A stretch of 64,000 bases of DNA. Source: JBJGXI01 sp045635475 (GTDB lineage Bacteria; Bacillota; Bacilli; Bacillales; Amphibacillaceae). Every line of letters begins with the position of its first letter. Position 1 is the first letter of the stretch. The notes under the pieces are model-generated. The model saw only the letters and a list, made by a program, of their open reading frames with translations, was not told where the DNA came from and searched no databases. The DNA is taken from the NCBI RefSeq assembly GCF_045635475.1, contig NZ_JBJGXI010000025.1, positions 1 to 64,000 of the forward strand, read 5' to 3'. The translations under genes were made by a program, and so were the position numbers. Of the stretch, positions 40,310-48,231 are shown in pieces.

Positions 40310-41743
40310 ATGATTAAAGTAAATATACCGAAGGATTTTATGATTGGAGCGGCTGTATCTGCGTGGCAAACGGAAGGGTGGTCCGGGAAGAAAGATTTTC
40401 AAGATTCTTATTTGGATTTATGGTATAAAAATAATAAAAACGTCTGGCACAACGGTTATGGACCAGCTGTAGCAACTGATTTCTATAATCGATATAAAGA
40501 GGACATTAGTTATATGAAAGAGATTGGTTTAACACACTTCCGTTCTTCTATCAACTGGTCGCGTTTTTTAGTAGATTATGAGAATGCGGTTGTAGATGAA
40601 GAATATGCAGCATATGTGGACAATGTTATAGACGAGTTAATCGCCAATGGTGTCGAGCCAATGTTCTGTTTAGAGCACTACGAAGTACCAGCTGAGTTAT
40701 TTGAAAAATATGGTGGCTGGGAATCAAAACATGTTATTGAATTATTTATCAAATATGCAGAAAAAGTATTTGATCGTTATGGAGATCGAGTAAAACATTG
40801 GTTTAGCTTCAATGAACCTGTAGTAGTGCAAACACGCGTATATCTGGATGCGATTCGCTGGCCATTCGAGCAAAACACAAAAAAGTGGATGCAGTGGAAC
40901 TATAACAAAGCATTAGCTACGGCAAGGTTAGTTGCATTGTTTAAAGAAAAAGAATTGAAAGAAAAGTACGGTGCGAAGGTTGGGGTAATCTTAAATCCAG
41001 AAGTAACTTATGCTCGCTCTACTGCTGAGCACGACCAGGAAGCGGCAAGGATGTATGACATGTTTTTCAATCGTACGTTCTTAGATCCAGCTATTAAAGG
41101 AGAATTTCCTGAAGAGCTGTTTATCTTGATGGAAAAGCATGATATAACCCCTGCACATAGTCAAAAGGAATTACAGATTATTAAAGAAAACACAGTCGAC
41201 TATGTGGGATTAAACTTATACTTTCCACACCGAGTAAAAGCACGAACATCAGCTTGGAATGATAGCATTCCATTTCATCCTGAATATTATTATGAAAAAT
41301 TTGAGTTACCTGGTAAAAAAATGAACCCGTATCGTGGGTGGGAAATATATCCTAAGATTATGTTTGATATGGCGATGCGTATGAAAGATGAATATGGAAA
41401 CATAGAGTGGTTCATTGCTGAAAACGGTATGGGTGTAGAAAACGAACATCGGTTCAAAAATGAAGAAGGAATAATACAGGATGACTATCGTATTGAATTT
41501 ATAAGTGAGCATTTAAAGTGGTTGTTAAAAGCCGTAGAGCAAGGGGCAAATTGTACAGGTTATATGCTTTGGGCGTTTTCTGACAATGTTTCACCAATGA
41601 ATGCTTTTAAGAATAGATATGGACTCGTTTCCATTGATCTTGAAAACGATCGTAATAGAAGCTTGAAAAAGTCTGCACATTGGTACAAAGATATTATTAA
41701 GGCTAGGCAATTTGAGGCACTAGACGATCGTGTGAATAAGTAA
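40310..41743 (+). CDS. Divergent glycoside hydrolase family 1 enzyme (predicted 6-phospho-beta-glucosidase-like)
   Basis: A 477-residue TIM-barrel retaining beta-glycosidase. The catalytic acid/base is Glu169 (SFNEPV) and the nucleophile Glu371 (FIAENGMG). Gln20 (SAWQTEG) and His123 (LEHYEVP) of the sugar site are kept, but the usual Trp after His is Tyr124. The loop that is D-N-F-E-W in beta-glucosidases reads Asp425-Asn-Val-Ser428-Pro429, ending at Tyr437 (KNRYG). Ser428 and Tyr437 fall on positions that bind the 6-phosphate in LacG-like enzymes, while the Lys (435) is Asn with Lys434 beside it. A 6-phospho substrate is therefore plausible but not certain. ATG 40310 has AAAGGGAGG upstream. 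No signal peptide, so cytosolic. Confidence 0.88.
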   Translation: MIKVNIPKDFMIGAAVSAWQTEGWSGKKDFQDSYLDLWYKNNKNVWHNGYGPAVATDFYNRYKEDISYMKEIGLTHFRSSINWSRFLVDYENAVVDEEYAAYVDNVIDELIANGVEPMFCLEHYEVPAELFEKYGGWESKHVIELFIKYAEKVFDRYGDRVKHWFSFNEPVVVQTRVYLDAIRWPFEQNTKKWMQWNYNKALATARLVALFKEKELKEKYGAKVGVILNPEVTYARSTAEHDQEAARMYDMFFNRTFLDPAIKGEFPEELFILMEKHDITPAHSQKELQIIKENTVDYVGLNLYFPHRVKARTSAWNDSIPFHPEYYYEKFELPGKKMNPYRGWEIYPKIMFDMAMRMKDEYGNIEWFIAENGMGVENEHRFKNEEGIIQDDYRIEFISEHLKWLLKAVEQGANCTGYMLWAFSDNVSPMNAFKNRYGLVSIDLENDRNRSLKKSAHWYKDIIKARQFEALDDRVNK

Positions 41744-41750
41744 TTCAGTT

Positions 41751-41792
41751 GTTGGCAGAAATAGTAATTTAGCTATTTCTGCCAACTTATTT
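41751..41792 (+). terminator. Terminator after the GH1 gene
   Basis: GTTGGCAGAAATAG and CTATTTCTGCCAAC form a perfect 14-bp stem with an 8-nt loop, followed by TTATTT. Confidence 0.9.
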
Positions 41793-42023
41793 AAGTCGTT
41801 TTTACTCTTGACGAACTAAAAGAACTATTAGAAGATAAAATATCGAGTAGAATCGAAATCGAAAAGTAAATGGTTAATGCTTGATTTTCAGCTACACGCA
41901 TTTTTTCCACTGTAGGATTGCTGGATGGGAACGATGATTCAACAAGGGGTGCCTTTTACTAAAATAATTTGGTATGAAGGCATGTGAATACATCATAAAA
42001 CAAACTAAGGGAGGTAATCTTTT

Positions 42024-42908
42024 ATGAAAAAGTTCTTAGCTTTTGATGTCGGTGGAACCTTTATTAAATACGGTATCGTAACGGAAGATGCTGAAATATT
42101 AGAAAAAGGAAAAGTTAAAACACCAAAAGCATTAGAAGAATTATTGGAAGTGATCAATCAATTTGCAAAACAATTTAGAGATGTGGAAGGAATTGCAATA
42201 AGTTGCCCGGGGGCTGTTTCAGATGAAGGAATTATTTATGGTTCCAGTGCAATTCCCTACATACATGGGCCAAATATAAAACAATTAATTGTAGAGCGTA
42301 CTGGATTACCGGTGTATATGGAGAATGATGCTAATTGTGCAGGCTATGCGGAAGTATGGAATGGTTCAGCTAAAGGCAAGCAAGATGTTCTTGTGATGGT
42401 AATTGGAACCGGAATTGGTGGAGCAGTAATTAAGGACGGATTACTACATAAAGGCAATAACCTCCATGGAGGAGAATTTGGATACATGCTGCTAACGAGT
42501 GATTATACGAGCAGTGACGATGTATGGAGTAGAGTTGCATCGATGAAGGCACTAATTAAAAGTGTAGCAAAGGCAAAAAATGTAGATTTTGAAACACTTT
42601 CTGGGGAAGAAATTTTTGAATTAGCGGAAGCAGGAGACACGATTTGTATCGATGCAGTTGATCGATTTTATCATCTATTGGCAATTGGCATCTATAACTT
42701 GCAATATATATATGATCCAGAGGTCATATTAATTGGTGGGGGAGTAAGCGCAAGAGAGGACTTAATCGATAAAATTAATGGTAAATTAAGTGAAATACTC
42801 GATGTAATTAAGCTTGCTAAAATCCGTCCAGTGATAGATACGTGTATGTTTAGGCAGGATGCGAATCTACTAGGTGCCGTTTACGGCTTCATGAAAGTGA
42901 ATAATTAG
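42024..42908 (+). CDS. ROK-family sugar kinase, BglK-like
   Basis: A 294-residue ATP-dependent sugar kinase. The phosphate-1 motif is FDVGGTFIKYG. MENDANCAGYAE carries the catalytic Asp, VIGTGIGGAVI is the second phosphate loop, and LIGGGVSAR is the adenosine region. The zinc motif (C-x-C-G-x-x-G-C) of typical ROK glucokinases is missing. Instead GGEFGYM, SGEEIF and GIYNLQYIYDPEVI match what I recall of Klebsiella beta-glucoside kinase BglK, which phosphorylates cellobiose and other beta-glucosides at O6. ATG 42024 follows GGGAGG. Beside a GH1 enzyme and an ABC importer this suggests kinase-then-hydrolase catabolism. A glucokinase for the released sugar is the alternative. Confidence 0.85.
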   Translation: MKKFLAFDVGGTFIKYGIVTEDAEILEKGKVKTPKALEELLEVINQFAKQFRDVEGIAISCPGAVSDEGIIYGSSAIPYIHGPNIKQLIVERTGLPVYMENDANCAGYAEVWNGSAKGKQDVLVMVIGTGIGGAVIKDGLLHKGNNLHGGEFGYMLLTSDYTSSDDVWSRVASMKALIKSVAKAKNVDFETLSGEEIFELAEAGDTICIDAVDRFYHLLAIGIYNLQYIYDPEVILIGGGVSAREDLIDKINGKLSEILDVIKLAKIRPVIDTCMFRQDANLLGAVYGFMKVNN

Positions 42909-42964
42909 GAGTCTCTCATCCAGCAAAAAGTATATTCGATTTCGTAATAACTTTTAATCATTAT

Positions 42965-43002
42965 AAAGCTTGTAGGAAAAGCCATTCCTACAAGCTTTTA
43001 TT
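42965..43002. terminator. Terminator between the ROK kinase and BsuPI-like genes
   Basis: AAAGCTTGTAGGAA and TTCCTACAAGCTTT form a perfect 14-bp stem with a 6-nt loop, followed by TATTTG. It sits between converging genes. Confidence 0.88.
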
Positions 43003-43008
43003 TGTTAC

Positions 43009-43479
43009 TTATTCAATAGTAAAATCATGTTCTACTTTATATTCTTCTCCACCTTGTGGAGTCATCCATGCAGATAAGACATAAGAACCTGGAGAAAGAT
43101 TGAGTTCATGTAAATCAATCGAATATTGTAATGCTTCCCCTTGTTTCATTTTTTCTTCTCCCATTACTTGCATGAAAGAGGCAACACTTGAGTATAAATA
43201 GATTTGCTCTCCTTTTGAATCACTAACAGCGTAATCATACCGTTGCGAACTTGTAAACTCAAGGACAACTTCTTCTTCAGTTTGGTTGGCCACTTGGTAA
43301 TCGTAAACTAGTGGAGATGATTCAGTAAGGGTTGGTACAACTTTTCCTGCAACGATGCTATTTCCACTACCATTTGTATTTTCTGTTTCTTGATTACCTT
43401 CATCTGCATTGCTTGTGCCGCAACCTGCTAAAAATAAACCAAATAAAACTACTAATAAAAAGTACATAGTTTTTTTCAT
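43009..43479 (-). CDS. BsuPI-domain lipoprotein
   Basis: A 156-residue secreted lipoprotein. The signal is MYFLLVVLFGLFLAGCG with the lipid-carrying Cys. After an acidic linker, the beta-sandwich BsuPI domain shows YDYQVANQTEEEVVLEFTSS, then QRYDYAVSDSKGEQIYLYS, the family's defining region. B. subtilis BsuPI inhibits the intracellular serine protease Isp; an extracytoplasmic lipoprotein version must act elsewhere, and its target is unknown. AGGAGG precedes two adjacent ATG codons; 43479 is better spaced than 43482. Confidence 0.85.
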   Translation of the reverse strand: MKKTMYFLLVVLFGLFLAGCGTSNADEGNQETENTNGSGNSIVAGKVVPTLTESSPLVYDYQVANQTEEEVVLEFTSSQRYDYAVSDSKGEQIYLYSSVASFMQVMGEEKMKQGEALQYSIDLHELNLSPGSYVLSAWMTPQGGEEYKVEHDFTIE

Positions 43480-43624
43480 CATTAACCTCCTAGGTTAGGT
43501 TTGCATCTTAACTTCTATTTCAACCTATATGTCGTTTCTTTATATGAAAAGGTTACAGTATGAGAAAAGATAATTGCTTACAAGTATATTTGCCTTTATG
43601 ATTATCTTAGGAGGGGATCGCTCT

Positions 43625-44254
43625 GTGAGTTTTGTATCGATAGATTTTGAGACAGCAAATAAGTATCGTGATAGTGCGTGTGCTATTGGGATTGTAATAA
43701 TAAATGAGCAGGGAGTTAGGGAAGAGTTTTATAGTTTAATCAATCCTTTAATGGAATTTGACTTTCATAATGTGTATGTACACGGAATAACGGAATCAGA
43801 TGTTATTGATGCGCCTACGTTTGAAGAACTGTGGCCGACTATTAAAGGATATTTGAATAATCATTTATTAGTTGCTCATAACGCTAGCTTTGATATGAGT
43901 GTTTTGAGAGCATGTCTAGATCGTTATCGTCTAGATTATCCCAAATTAGAATATCTTTGTTCGGTAATGATTTCAAAGCAAGTATGGCCTGGTTTACCGA
44001 ATTATAAACTGAACACATTAGCAGAGTTACATGGTATTCAATTTGCTCATCACCACGCGTTAGATGACGCTAGAGTAGTTATCGAATTGTTGTTGCGAGC
44101 TAATAAAGAAACAGAGGTAACAAGTGTGAGAGAATTAATAGATGTAATCCAAATTTCATGTGGTAAGATTTTCGAGCGCAGTTACATAACACCGAAAGCG
44201 AAACGAAATAAAAGGACTGTCAGAAGCAGGGGCGTTAAAAATTATCATCTATAA
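43625..44254 (+). CDS. DnaQ-like 3'-5' exonuclease
   Basis: A 209-residue DEDDh exonuclease. Exo I is FVSIDFETAN (Asp, Glu), Exo II is LLVAHNASFDMSVL (Asp), and Exo III is HHHALDDARVV (His and Asp). LEYLCSVMISKQVWPGLPNY, then KLNTLAELHGI are family segments. After the domain a basic tail (TPKAKRNKRTVRSRG) may bind nucleic acid. The start is GTG 43625 with AGGAGGGG 8 bases upstream; a 17-residue upstream extension contains that site and is rejected. A proofreading-like or RNA-trimming role is possible. It is not fused to a polymerase or helicase. Confidence 0.9.
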   Translation: MSFVSIDFETANKYRDSACAIGIVIINEQGVREEFYSLINPLMEFDFHNVYVHGITESDVIDAPTFEELWPTIKGYLNNHLLVAHNASFDMSVLRACLDRYRLDYPKLEYLCSVMISKQVWPGLPNYKLNTLAELHGIQFAHHHALDDARVVIELLLRANKETEVTSVRELIDVIQISCGKIFERSYITPKAKRNKRTVRSRGVKNYHL

Positions 44255-44315
44255 TTGTAACAAAAAGAAGGCAGGCATAAGCTGGTGAACTGGTCATGGC
44301 CGCCTTGGTATGAAA

Positions 44316-44993
44316 GTAATATCTAAAAGATTGTTGTTCATACGCAAAATAGCTAAAATGCGTCGTAACGGAGTGCTAAGCAGACGCTGTGGAAAAATAC
44401 GCCCTTTCCGCGGGGAACGCTTCAGCCTCCTCAATCGCAAAGAGCGCTCTCTGCGGGGTCTTCAGACTGTTCCTTTCCCGCTGGAGTGGCGTATTTTTCC
44501 ACCGCTTAGGGTACTGTTACACCTTTTATGAAGCGTAGTCCCTACACTTTGACTCCTCGAAAATAAAACCCAATTTTCTTCGTGCGATGTATCGCTGTCG
44601 TAGCTTTCCTTGTCCTGCGGGACTAGTGGCGTAAGTGAGACCCCGCAGAACGCAGGAGGCCACTGAAAAAGTCCGATAAATTTTGAAAAGAGTGAATACC
44701 AAAAAAATCCATCCCCACTTTCCGCCTGAAAATCAGAAGTAAATCGAACTGGTTTCTCCACTTTTCTATAGAAAAGTAGCAAGATTTTGGGATAGTGTTT
44801 TTGAAAAAACTTCATTTTTAACAGACAAAGACTTTTTCAGTGGCCTTGAACGCAGTTCGAGGAGGCTCACTAGCCCCCCTGCGGAAAGCAAAGTGTAGGG
44901 ACGGAGCGATGCACATCTAAGATCGTGAGCACCTATGCACTACGACGCAGTTCACTTCAAATATGACATAAAAGCAACGAACTCTATGAAAAG
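44316..44993. repeat. Composite dispersed repeat R1/R3, interrupted by a MITE
   Basis: The left end TAAAAGATTGTTGTTCATAC, with CAAAATAGCTAAA, and the right end TTCACTTCAAATATGACATA, with AAGCAACGAA and GAAAAGAGCC, match the ends of the 58.3-kb element. Inside are a hairpin module with 15-bp perfect arms (GTGGAAAAATACGCC at 44389-44403, complement at 44488-44502) and an R3 module (GTGAGACCCCGCAG ... GAGGAGGCTCACTAGCCCCC). The R3 module has been split by a 192-bp insertion. No gene is supported in this 780-bp gap. Confidence 0.72.
44656..44847. mobile_element. 192-bp MITE-like element with 8-bp target duplication
   Basis: The ends are inverted: AGGCCACTGAAAAAGTC (44657-44673) and GACTTTTTCAGTGGCCT (44830-44846), 17 of 17 bp. 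The element is flanked on both sides by GAACGCAG (44648-44655 and 44848-44855). Removing it and one flank restores an R3 module that aligns with the uninterrupted one at 58.75 kb. No transposase is encoded, so it would need one in trans. The ACTGAAAAAGTC end resembles termini of Bacillaceae transposons I have seen, but I cannot name the family. Confidence 0.85.
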
Positions 44994-45036
44994 AGCCTAA
45001 CAAAAAAGGGTGCCGCATTCGGCACCCTTAAATGTT

Positions 45037-46029
45037 CTATTGAATGAATTGCTTATCAATTAAATCAGAGAAATCAGGTTTTTCTTTTAGGAATTTAAGA
45101 TTATAGGAAGAATCACCGAATGCTTGAACTGCTTCAGCATCCACTTCATATGTGAAACCAATGTTTCCCCATGCGTTATCGATAACATCTCTACTTAATT
45201 CTTGACGAGTCACTTCTTTAATATCATTGATCGCAATTGTTTTTGCTTCTTCTGGGTTATCAGCGATAAATGCAGTTGCATCTTTATGAGCGTCTACAAT
45301 GCTTTGAACTAATTCTGGATTGTTTTCAATTTTTTCACCAGTTGTGACTAAAACGGATGCCGGAAGTGTTGTGCCAAATGATACTTCTGTTGGATCAATA
45401 ATTACTTTAGCACCTGTTTCTGCTTGTATGACAGATGCCCAAGGTTCCGGAGCTACAGCTACATCAATTCTACCTGATTCAAACATCATCTGATATTGTG
45501 CTGGTTCACCAGTGGTATGCACCATTTTCCCACCAATTCGTTCAGAAGTTATACCAAGTTCATTCATATACGTTTCAAATTGTACATCGTGTGTACAGCC
45601 AACACGTGGAGTGATAAAAGTGTGTCCTGGGATATCTTCAACCGACTCAATACCACTACCAGGCCTAGCTAAAACGACTGTCCCACCTGTAGAACCACCA
45701 CCGATAATTTTCACGTCTGTTCCAGTTGTATAGTTATTCATTGCAGGACCAGGTCCAACCAATCCTGCATCAATTTCTCCTGTTTTAAGTGCGGTCATGA
45801 ACGATGCACCATCAGGGAAGGTTTTATAATCTATTGTAATCCCATCACCTAGTTGATCCTGATAAAATCCTTCCGCCTTTGCGACCATTGCTGGTACGTG
45901 ATTAATGTTTGGGAAATAACCAATTGTAATTTCTTCTACAGTGTCTCCGTTAGTAGAAGATGTCCCGCATGCTGCTAAAATACCAGCAAATGTTATAAGC
46001 ATAATAATTGAAATAAAACCTTTTTTCAT
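45037..46029 (-). CDS. SsuA/TauA-like ABC substrate-binding lipoprotein
   Basis: A 330-residue extracellular binding protein. The lipoprotein signal ends ITFAGILAACG with the modified Cys. The NMT1/SsuA-type fold shows ITIGYFPNINHVPAMVAKAE, GEIDAGLVGPGPAMN, and FTYEV near the end. TPRVGCTHDVQFETYMNELG and GRIDVAVAPEPWASVI are the ligand-domain signatures. The ligand is probably an aliphatic sulfonate, taurine, nitrate or a pyrimidine precursor; no desulfonating enzyme lies nearby. ATG 46029 follows AGGAGGTT. It is the last gene of the three-gene unit and is separated from the permease gene by 30 bp. Confidence 0.9.
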   Translation of the reverse strand: MKKGFISIIMLITFAGILAACGTSSTNGDTVEEITIGYFPNINHVPAMVAKAEGFYQDQLGDGITIDYKTFPDGASFMTALKTGEIDAGLVGPGPAMNNYTTGTDVKIIGGGSTGGTVVLARPGSGIESVEDIPGHTFITPRVGCTHDVQFETYMNELGITSERIGGKMVHTTGEPAQYQMMFESGRIDVAVAPEPWASVIQAETGAKVIIDPTEVSFGTTLPASVLVTTGEKIENNPELVQSIVDAHKDATAFIADNPEEAKTIAINDIKEVTRQELSRDVIDNAWGNIGFTYEVDAEAVQAFGDSSYNLKFLKEKPDFSDLIDKQFIQ

Positions 46030-46059
46030 GTTTGTAACCTCCTAAGATTAGTTTATTAA

Positions 46060-46809
46060 TTATAGTCCCCAACGTCTGGCAACTGATTTTTCAATACGTT
46101 GGAATATTAACTGATCGACAATAGCACCAATAACACCAATGATAATCATTACACCAATGACCAAACTCATATCGCCAAAATCTCCTGCATAGCGAAGCGT
46201 ATAGCCTAATCCTGGTCCAGTTGTTAATAGTTCCCCAGCGATTAAAGCTCTCCAGGAAAATGCCCATGCGAGTCGTGATCCAGTCACAAAATAAGGAACT
46301 GATGCCGGAACAGTTACTCGGAAAAACAAGTCGATACCTTTAGAACCCATTGTTTGAGCTGCTTTTACATAAAGGGGTGAAACATTTTTAATCCCGGTTC
46401 GAACGTTTAATGCCATTACAAAGGTACCACCTAAAATAACAACAAAGATAACGGCTTGTTCATTTAAGCCAAACCACATGATGGCAAGTGGTAACCACAC
46501 GATACTAGGAACACTTTGAAAGGCAAGCAGGGTGGACCCAATAGTATCATCTGCTGTTTTTGATTTAGCTATTAGTACGCCAATACTTGTGCCAATTAAT
46601 AGTGAAATAACTAAACCAATAATAAGGCGTCTAAAACTTGCTATTAAATCGTAAACTAGGGTCAAGTCAGATATGCCAACATAAAGCGAGGTGAACACCT
46701 TTGTTGGAGGTGGGAGCATGATTTCTGGCCATAGACCTACACGTGAACCCATCTCCCACAATGCCAGGACAATAACGAAAAAGATAATGCGTTTAATTAC
46801 TGGCTTCAT
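46060..46809 (-). CDS. SsuC/TauC-like ABC transporter permease
   Basis: A 249-residue membrane subunit with six helices. The ATPase-contact loop reads LYVKAAQTMGSKGIDLFFRV, then TVPASVPYFVTG, and is followed by the typical ALIAGELL. VPSIVWLPLAIMWFGLNEQA is also a family stretch. ATG 46809 follows GAGGAG and overlaps the ATPase gene's end by 17 bp, so translation is coupled. Confidence 0.93.
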   Translation of the reverse strand: MKPVIKRIIFFVIVLALWEMGSRVGLWPEIMLPPPTKVFTSLYVGISDLTLVYDLIASFRRLIIGLVISLLIGTSIGVLIAKSKTADDTIGSTLLAFQSVPSIVWLPLAIMWFGLNEQAVIFVVILGGTFVMALNVRTGIKNVSPLYVKAAQTMGSKGIDLFFRVTVPASVPYFVTGSRLAWAFSWRALIAGELLTTGPGLGYTLRYAGDFGDMSLVIGVMIIIGVIGAIVDQLIFQRIEKSVARRWGL

Positions 46810-47581
46810 AGGCTAACTCCTCGCTGATGACTTTATCAATTTCTGTTTTAAGATAGCTCATAATGTGTTCTTCTATTTTTAGCATTTCTGTTTTATGTTC
46901 ATCTCTTGGTCGTGGCAAGTCGACTTTAATATCTGTTAAAATGGTACCGGGCCTTGTTCCCATGACAATAATCCGATCCGATAACTTAATAGATTCAGAA
47001 ATACTGTGTGTGACAAATAATACTGTTTTCTTCGTTTCCATCCAAATATCTTCTAATTGACGGTGGAGGCGAGTTCTCGTTTGCTCATCTAATGCACCGA
47101 ATGGTTCATCCATGAGTAATATGCCAGGATCCATCGCTAGTGCTCTTGCAATGGCCACTCTTTGCTGCATACCACCTGAGAGTTCGTGGGGGTAATGATC
47201 CAAGTAGTTACTCAGCTGCACCATTTGTAGATACTTTTTAGCTTGGTTTGATGCTTCCTTCTTGGGCATATCCTTTTTTAACGGAAACATGACATTTTCT
47301 AGAACGTTTATCCATGGAAACAGCGCAGCGTGTTGAAATACCATTCCACGGTCTTTTCCTGGTTTAGTAATCGTTTTATCATTGACAACAATTTCACCAG
47401 TTGTTGTGCTTGTTAATCCTGCTACAATTGAAAGTAGTGTAGATTTTCCACAACCAGATGGACCTAAGATGGAAACAAATTCACCTTCATCTATTGTTAA
47501 GTTAATATCTTTAAGCACAGTGGTAGGTTGATTGTTTTTATCATGAAATTGTTTATTTAGTTGATTTATATGAATAGTCAT
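46793..47581 (-). CDS. SsuB/TauB-like ABC transporter ATPase
   Basis: A 262-residue ATP-binding subunit. Walker A is GPSGCGKST, the Q loop is MVFQHAALFPW, the signature is LSGGMQQRVA, Walker B is LLMDEPFGALD and the H loop is FVTHSISESI. The start is ATG 47581 with AGGTG upstream; an earlier in-frame start at 47614 lies in the leader. First gene of the ATPase-permease-binding-protein operon, reversed from the usual binding-protein-first order. Confidence 0.93.
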   Translation of the reverse strand: MTIHINQLNKQFHDKNNQPTTVLKDINLTIDEGEFVSILGPSGCGKSTLLSIVAGLTSTTTGEIVVNDKTITKPGKDRGMVFQHAALFPWINVLENVMFPLKKDMPKKEASNQAKKYLQMVQLSNYLDHYPHELSGGMQQRVAIARALAMDPGILLMDEPFGALDEQTRTRLHRQLEDIWMETKKTVLFVTHSISESIKLSDRIIVMGTRPGTILTDIKVDLPRPRDEHKTEMLKIEEHIMSYLKTEIDKVISEELAYEASN

Positions 47582-47601
47582 CTTTATCACACCTAATCTT
47601 A

Positions 47602-47663
47602 TAATTCTTATCAAAATAATCGGAATTAGATATTAATTATAATATTTATATAGTATTTGTCAA
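47602..47663 (-). promoter_or_regulatory. Promoter and possible operator of the SsuBCA-like operon
   Basis: On the minus strand TTGACA (47663-47658), a 16-bp spacer and TATAAT (47641-47636) form a near-perfect sigma-A promoter. Just downstream, TAATTC and GAATTA are inverted about 15 bp apart on the plus strand (near 47602-47628). A repressor of the Rrf2/CymR kind could bind there; this is inference. Confidence 0.62.
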
Positions 47664-47821
47664 CCGTGTGAAGATAATTCATGTTATTTTGGGCATCTGC
47701 AACATACTAATTCCACAGATATCTTGTTTATACGCCTAAGTTTAATTTAATTGAAAATATTTTTTTGCAGGAAATTGGCTGTTTTTGTTGAATGTTTTGA
47801 TTTAAGAAAGAGGTGATATTG

Positions 47822-48034
47822 ATGAGCATCTTAATGGAATCCATGCAATTTCCAATTGATAATTTATTAGGATTATTTTTGTACGCCCTTTTATTTACAC
47901 TAATACCAGGTGTAATTGTTAGTCTAACGTTTCGGTTTATTCCAAAACGTTTACCATATATGCTGCAAAATGTAGTCGTTGCTGTATCTGTCTATCTTGG
48001 TATTATTTTGTGGTGGCATTTTATCGTTCGTTAA
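47822..48034 (+). CDS. Small two-helix membrane protein
   Basis: A 70-residue protein with helices at about 14-35 (LLGLFLYALLFTLIPGVIVSL) and 46-66 (QNVVVAVSVYLGIILWWHFI). A conserved-looking F-R-F-I-P-K-R-L-P-Y loop separates them. ATG 47822 follows AAGAGGTGAT; a GTG at 47813 overlaps that site. No family recognised. A terminator follows. Confidence 0.6.
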   Translation: MSILMESMQFPIDNLLGLFLYALLFTLIPGVIVSLTFRFIPKRLPYMLQNVVVAVSVYLGIILWWHFIVR

Positions 48035-48064
48035 TTATTTGAAATACATAATCTATAAAGTTCT

Positions 48065-48090
48065 ACCCAAGCAAATGTGCTTGGGTTTTA
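48065..48090 (+). terminator. Terminator after the small membrane-protein gene
   Basis: ACCCAAGCA and TGCTTGGGT form a perfect 9-bp stem with loop AATG, followed by TTTATT. Confidence 0.9.
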
Positions 48091-48231
48091 TTCGTAATGT
48101 TATAAACAGTTGTGTAAGGTATTTATGAAATTACTCATATAGCAGAATAAAGATATGTATACTAGTTGCATATTAATTAGGTAATAATGAAAACATATCT
48201 ATTCAAAGAAAAAATTAGAAAGGTGGTATAT

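Noticed and set aside
44462..44815. Long minus-strand frame across the 44-kb repeat
   Set aside because: It spans the MITE and the repeat module, lacks a ribosome binding site and follows repeat boundaries, not a gene.
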